A stretch of 64,000 nucleotides of DNA from Mangifera indica (taxonomy: Eukaryota > Streptophyta > Magnoliopsida > Sapindales > Anacardiaceae): assembly GCF_011075055.1 (NCBI RefSeq), contig NC_058153.1:7750001-7814000 (forward strand), read 5' to 3'. Positions 60,685-64,000 of the stretch are shown in pieces; position 1 is the stretch's first letter, and the number at the start of each line of letters is the position of its first letter. The notes below the pieces were generated by a model. That model searched no databases, was not told where the DNA came from, and worked only from the letters and a program-made list of their open reading frames with translations. Made by a program: the position numbers and the translations under genes.

Positions 60685-61297
60685 GCTCAAAAACCTTAGA
60701 GGAGAGGTTCATAAATGAGATCTGGTGGACTAAAAGTACAAAGAAAAGGTTTTAAGAAAACCACTGCCAAGCCTTCTAGGATGAAGGGTTCAGCCTCCAC
60801 GACCTTCTATTCCACAAAAAAAAAAAAAGCAGGAGAAGAACAATTGCTTTTATTGCCACCAAGAGAGGCATTGGAAAAGAAACTACCCTCTATACCTTGA
60901 TGATCTGAGAAAAAGCAAAGCAAGTATATATCAATGTTATGTAATTGAATTTGAATTAAATGTTAATTCAAATATTGATTCCTGGATATTGGATTCTATT
61001 GCAACTTCACATGTTTGTGCTTGTTTACAGCAACTGCAGAATAGTTCTGCATTAAGACGTGATGAGATCACATTAAGATTAGCTGATGGGACATGAGTTT
61101 TCGTAGAGGCTATAGGTGTATATAGTGTACAGTTACCTATTACGCATGAAATAACTTTGTATTTTGCTAATGCCACCAAGAATATCATCTCTATTCCAAT
61201 TTTGTATAAAAATGGGTATCAGTTTACATTTAACGGAAATTAGTGTCTAATTTATTTTGGAAATAAATTAGTAAGAAATGTTATCAATACAAAGGGT
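60685..61297 (+). pseudogene. copia zinc knuckle and protease remnant
   Basis: After the stop at 60682-60684 the frame shifts; a run of 13 A near 60816-60828 is one likely slip site. The knuckle at 60845-60886 reads CFYCHQERHWKRNY, a CX2CX4HX4C pattern whose last Cys is Tyr. The protease site near 60988 reads WILDSIATSHVC, with Ile where the Gly of the catalytic D-S/T-G triplet belongs. A further stop is at about 61094. Both domains are therefore damaged at key positions. Confidence 0.8.
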
Positions 61298-62400
61298 TTG
61301 CATGTGGTAGAACTTGATTTACATAGCGTCATGTATTCCATACCATCTAAAAGAACTAGAGAACACATAAATCCAATAGTTCTATGGCATCATAGATTTG
61401 GTCATGTTGGAGAGGATCGGATTCAACAATTAAGAGAAAGTGGACTTTTAGGTTTATTGGGTTCAGAACCCTATCTTACTTGTGAATCTTGTCTTCGAGG
61501 AAAAATGATCAAGTTTTCGTTTAAGAATAAAGGGGAGTGAGCCAAAAATATATTAGAATTGATACACACTGATGTGTATGGCCCCTTTAATGAAATGGCC
61601 TGAGGAGGTTTTTCGTACTTTATTATCTTTATCAATGACTATTCTCAATACAGATATTTGTATTTGATAAAATACAAATCTGAAGCTTTTAAAAAGTTCA
61701 TAGAGTTCCAAAAGGAAGTAAAAAACCAGACTAAAAAAAGTATTAAAGCTTTGCTTTCAGATCATGGAAATGAATACTTGAGTATATAATTTCAAGAGTT
61801 CTTAAGAGATAAAAGAATACTATCTCAGTTGACTCTGTCATTCACACCATAGCATAATGGTGTGTTTGAACGAAGAAATCGTACTTTGTTAGATATGGTA
61901 TGGTCTATGATGAGTTTTACTGACTTGCCAGCTTATTTATAGGGATACGTTCTTCAAACAACACTACATGTGCTGAATAAAGCACCATCAAAGTCCATTC
62001 AAAAAATGTCATATAAATTATAGTATGGCAAACATCCAAGTGTAAACTACCTGAAAATTTGGGGATATCCAACATTTGTCAAAATGGTTAGAATAGATAA
62101 ATTAGAGTCTCGAACAGAAAAAGGTCAGTTCATCGGGTATCTAAAAGAAAGTTCAGGATATTATTTCTACTTTCACTCTAATCAAAGGATTATAATAAGT
62201 AGAAATGCACATTTTCTCAAGAAAAAGTTATTAGAGGAAGGTGGCATAGAAAAGAAAATTGTGCTCGAAGAAGAGTCCAAAGAGCCAGTAACCGAGCCTA
62301 TTAAGGTAAATCCTCCCAGTATACAATCACCTGTACCAACTACAACAGCTCTAGTAAGAAAATCTACTAGAGTATCTTGACCTCTTGAGAGATATGGATT
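61298..62400 (+). pseudogene. copia pre-integrase and integrase remnant
   Basis: The open piece 61298-61540 has the zinc-binding region LWHHRFGHVGEDRIQQL and CESCLRGKM. The core follows with an IHTDVYGPF Asp site (about 61560), LLSDHGNEYLS Asp site (about 61750) and ERRNRTLLDM Glu site (about 61870), so all three catalytic residues are visible, but stops lie between them (for example 61538, 61602 and 61786). The C-terminal part 62084-62380 is open and ends with the basic TALVRKSTRVS linker that leads to RT. Confidence 0.85.
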
Positions 62401-64000
62401 TCTAATAAAAAGAATTTTGAATCGCTTCTAATGGAAGAAATTGAGTATCTAAAGGATCCAAAAACTTAGCAAGAGACAATATTGGTATTGACTCCTGTAG
62501 ATGGCTAGAGGCGATGAATTCAGAAATTGAATCTATGAATGCAAATCAAGTATGGACACTCGTTGATCCACCTGAGGGAATAGTTTCGATAAAATATAAA
62601 TGAATCTTCAAGAGGAAAATTGGCAAGGATAGAAAAGTTGAAATATATAAAACTCGATTGACAGCTAAAAGTTATACTCAAAAACAAGGGTTGGATTATG
62701 AGGAGACCTTTTCACTAGTCACGATGCTTAAATCCATCAGAATCTTGCTAGCCATCGCAGTACACTATGATTAAGAAATATGATAGATGGATGTTAAAAT
62801 TGTTTTTCTCAATGAGTACATTGAGGAAAATATCTACATAGAGCAGTCAATCGATTTTGTATCCGCTACCAAAAGGCATAAAGTGTGCAAACTACATCGA
62901 TCTATATATAGATTGAAATAAGCTTCAAAACACTGGAATATTCGATTTGATGAAACGATTCGAGTATTCAGTTTCATTAAAAATTTGGATGAGTCATATG
63001 TCTATAAATTGGATATAGATAAAATTGTCGTTTTCCTAGTCTTATAAGTAGATGACATATTATTAATTGGAAATGACATTGATACTATGATTGAGGTTAG
63101 GCTATGGCTAACAAAATCTTTCTCCATGAAGGATCTAGGAGAAGCAACCTATATTATAGGTATTCGCATCTATAGAGATAGAGCGAAAGGATTAATAGGT
63201 TTATCTCAAAAGTTGTACATAGAGAAAGTGTTGAAACGTTTTCGCATGCAAGACTCTAAGAGAGGTCTTCTGTCGTTTCCTCACAGAACACATTTATCGA
63301 AAGATATGTGTTCAAAGACTGATAAGGAGCCACACCTAATGTGTAAGGCATCATATGCTTTGGCAGTAGGTAGTCTCATGTATGTCATGTTATGTACATG
63401 ACTAGACATTGCTTTTATAGTTAGTGTAGTAAGCAAATATCAGTCAAATCCTAGAGAAAAACACTGGACAACAGTAAAAGCTATCTTAAAGTATTTAAGG
63501 AGGACCAAAGAGTTGAAATTAGGTTATAGAGGTTCAGAGTTAACACTCAAAGGATACTCAGATTTTGATTTTAAGTCAGATGTAAACGATAAAAAGTCTA
63601 CAATTGTATTTGTTTTTGTCTGTAATGGAGACACAGTCAGTTGAAAAAGTGTCAAACAGTCGACTACTTTAGACTTTATAATAGAAATTGAGTATATTCC
63701 TACTTCAGAAGCTACGAAAGAGGCTGTTTGGATATGTAAATTGGCCACAGAGTTAGGCATGGTTCCTCAGATGAGTCAACCAATAATTATATTTTGTGAC
63801 AATACTAGTGCCATTACACAAGCAAAGAAACCAAGAGCACATCAAAAGTCAAAACATATTTAGCGAAAATATCATATTTTAAGAAAATTCATTGGAGCTG
63901 GAGATATAGTCATTCAGAAGATTACTTCAACGAATAATCTCATAGACCCACTTACTAAAGCACTAATGCAAAGACTATTGGACCAGTATCTAGAGAGGAT
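62401..64000 (+). pseudogene. copia RT and RNase H remnant (runs off the window)
   Basis: RT starts near 62495 and shows LVDPPEGI, FKRKIGKDRKVE and GLDYEETFSLVTMLKSI. The catalytic YVDD motif (about 63046) has a stop in place of Tyr (VDDILLIGND remains). The palm/connection part 63087-63401 is open (SMKDLGEATYIIGIRI). RNase H follows (about 63540-63960) with GYSDFDFKSD, KEAVWICKLATELG and FCDNTSAITQAKK, and the last part DPLTKALMQ near 63945. No polypurine tract or 3' LTR is reached within the window. Confidence 0.85.

Overview
The window reads as nuclear DNA of a flowering plant, probably a dicot: it is AT-rich, has one spliced gene with GT-AG borders and a TATA box, and is otherwise almost solid LTR retrotransposon. 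The species cannot be named from this sequence. I find no tRNA, rRNA, CRISPR or bacterial-type gene.

Layout. Bases 1-12826 hold a minus-strand Ty1/copia remnant. Its 3' LTR was split by a whole Ty3/gypsy element (986-8754) and by a gypsy solo LTR (8955-11396); its internal part follows at 11414-12826. A plus-strand gypsy element with LTR, primer site and partial gag (12827-14522) cuts that internal part and is itself cut by a minus-strand gypsy element (14523 to about 19400) that still shows integrase, RNase H and RT. From 19401 to 28050 lie decayed LTR pieces, a copia solo LTR with a perfect target duplication (21495-23743) and a SIRE-like LTR (24515-25955). From about 28770 to 30800 is the one credible host gene: a two-exon, minus-strand gene for a 182-residue protein with a TATA box and two G-boxes. 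From 30850 to 36602 lies a minus-strand gypsy 5' LTR with its primer site, broken by a solo LTR (33809-36349). From 36603 to about 52192 is a mosaic of one copia family, interrupted by an 816-bp foldback Mutator-like element (39192-40007), a truncated gypsy LTR (46257-48408) and a solo gypsy LTR inside the RT (49096-51230). From 52201 to about 55290 is a minus-strand LTR-like region with a 118-bp tandem array. From about 55300 to the window end is a third copia element with gag, integrase, RT and RNase H; its leader is split by a solo gypsy LTR (56027-58314) with a perfect target duplication.

No retroelement here looks able to encode a full polyprotein; all carry stops, frameshifts or deletions. 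At least five insertions can be dated relative to each other by nesting and by 5-bp target duplications. The most unusual signal is a set of short dyads with a 2-base centre, repeated many times in each LTR. Gypsy LTRs that share a backbone carry different 'spellings' of the dyad, and one spelling is shared with the unrelated copia LTRs. Apart from that I see no new multi-gene system.
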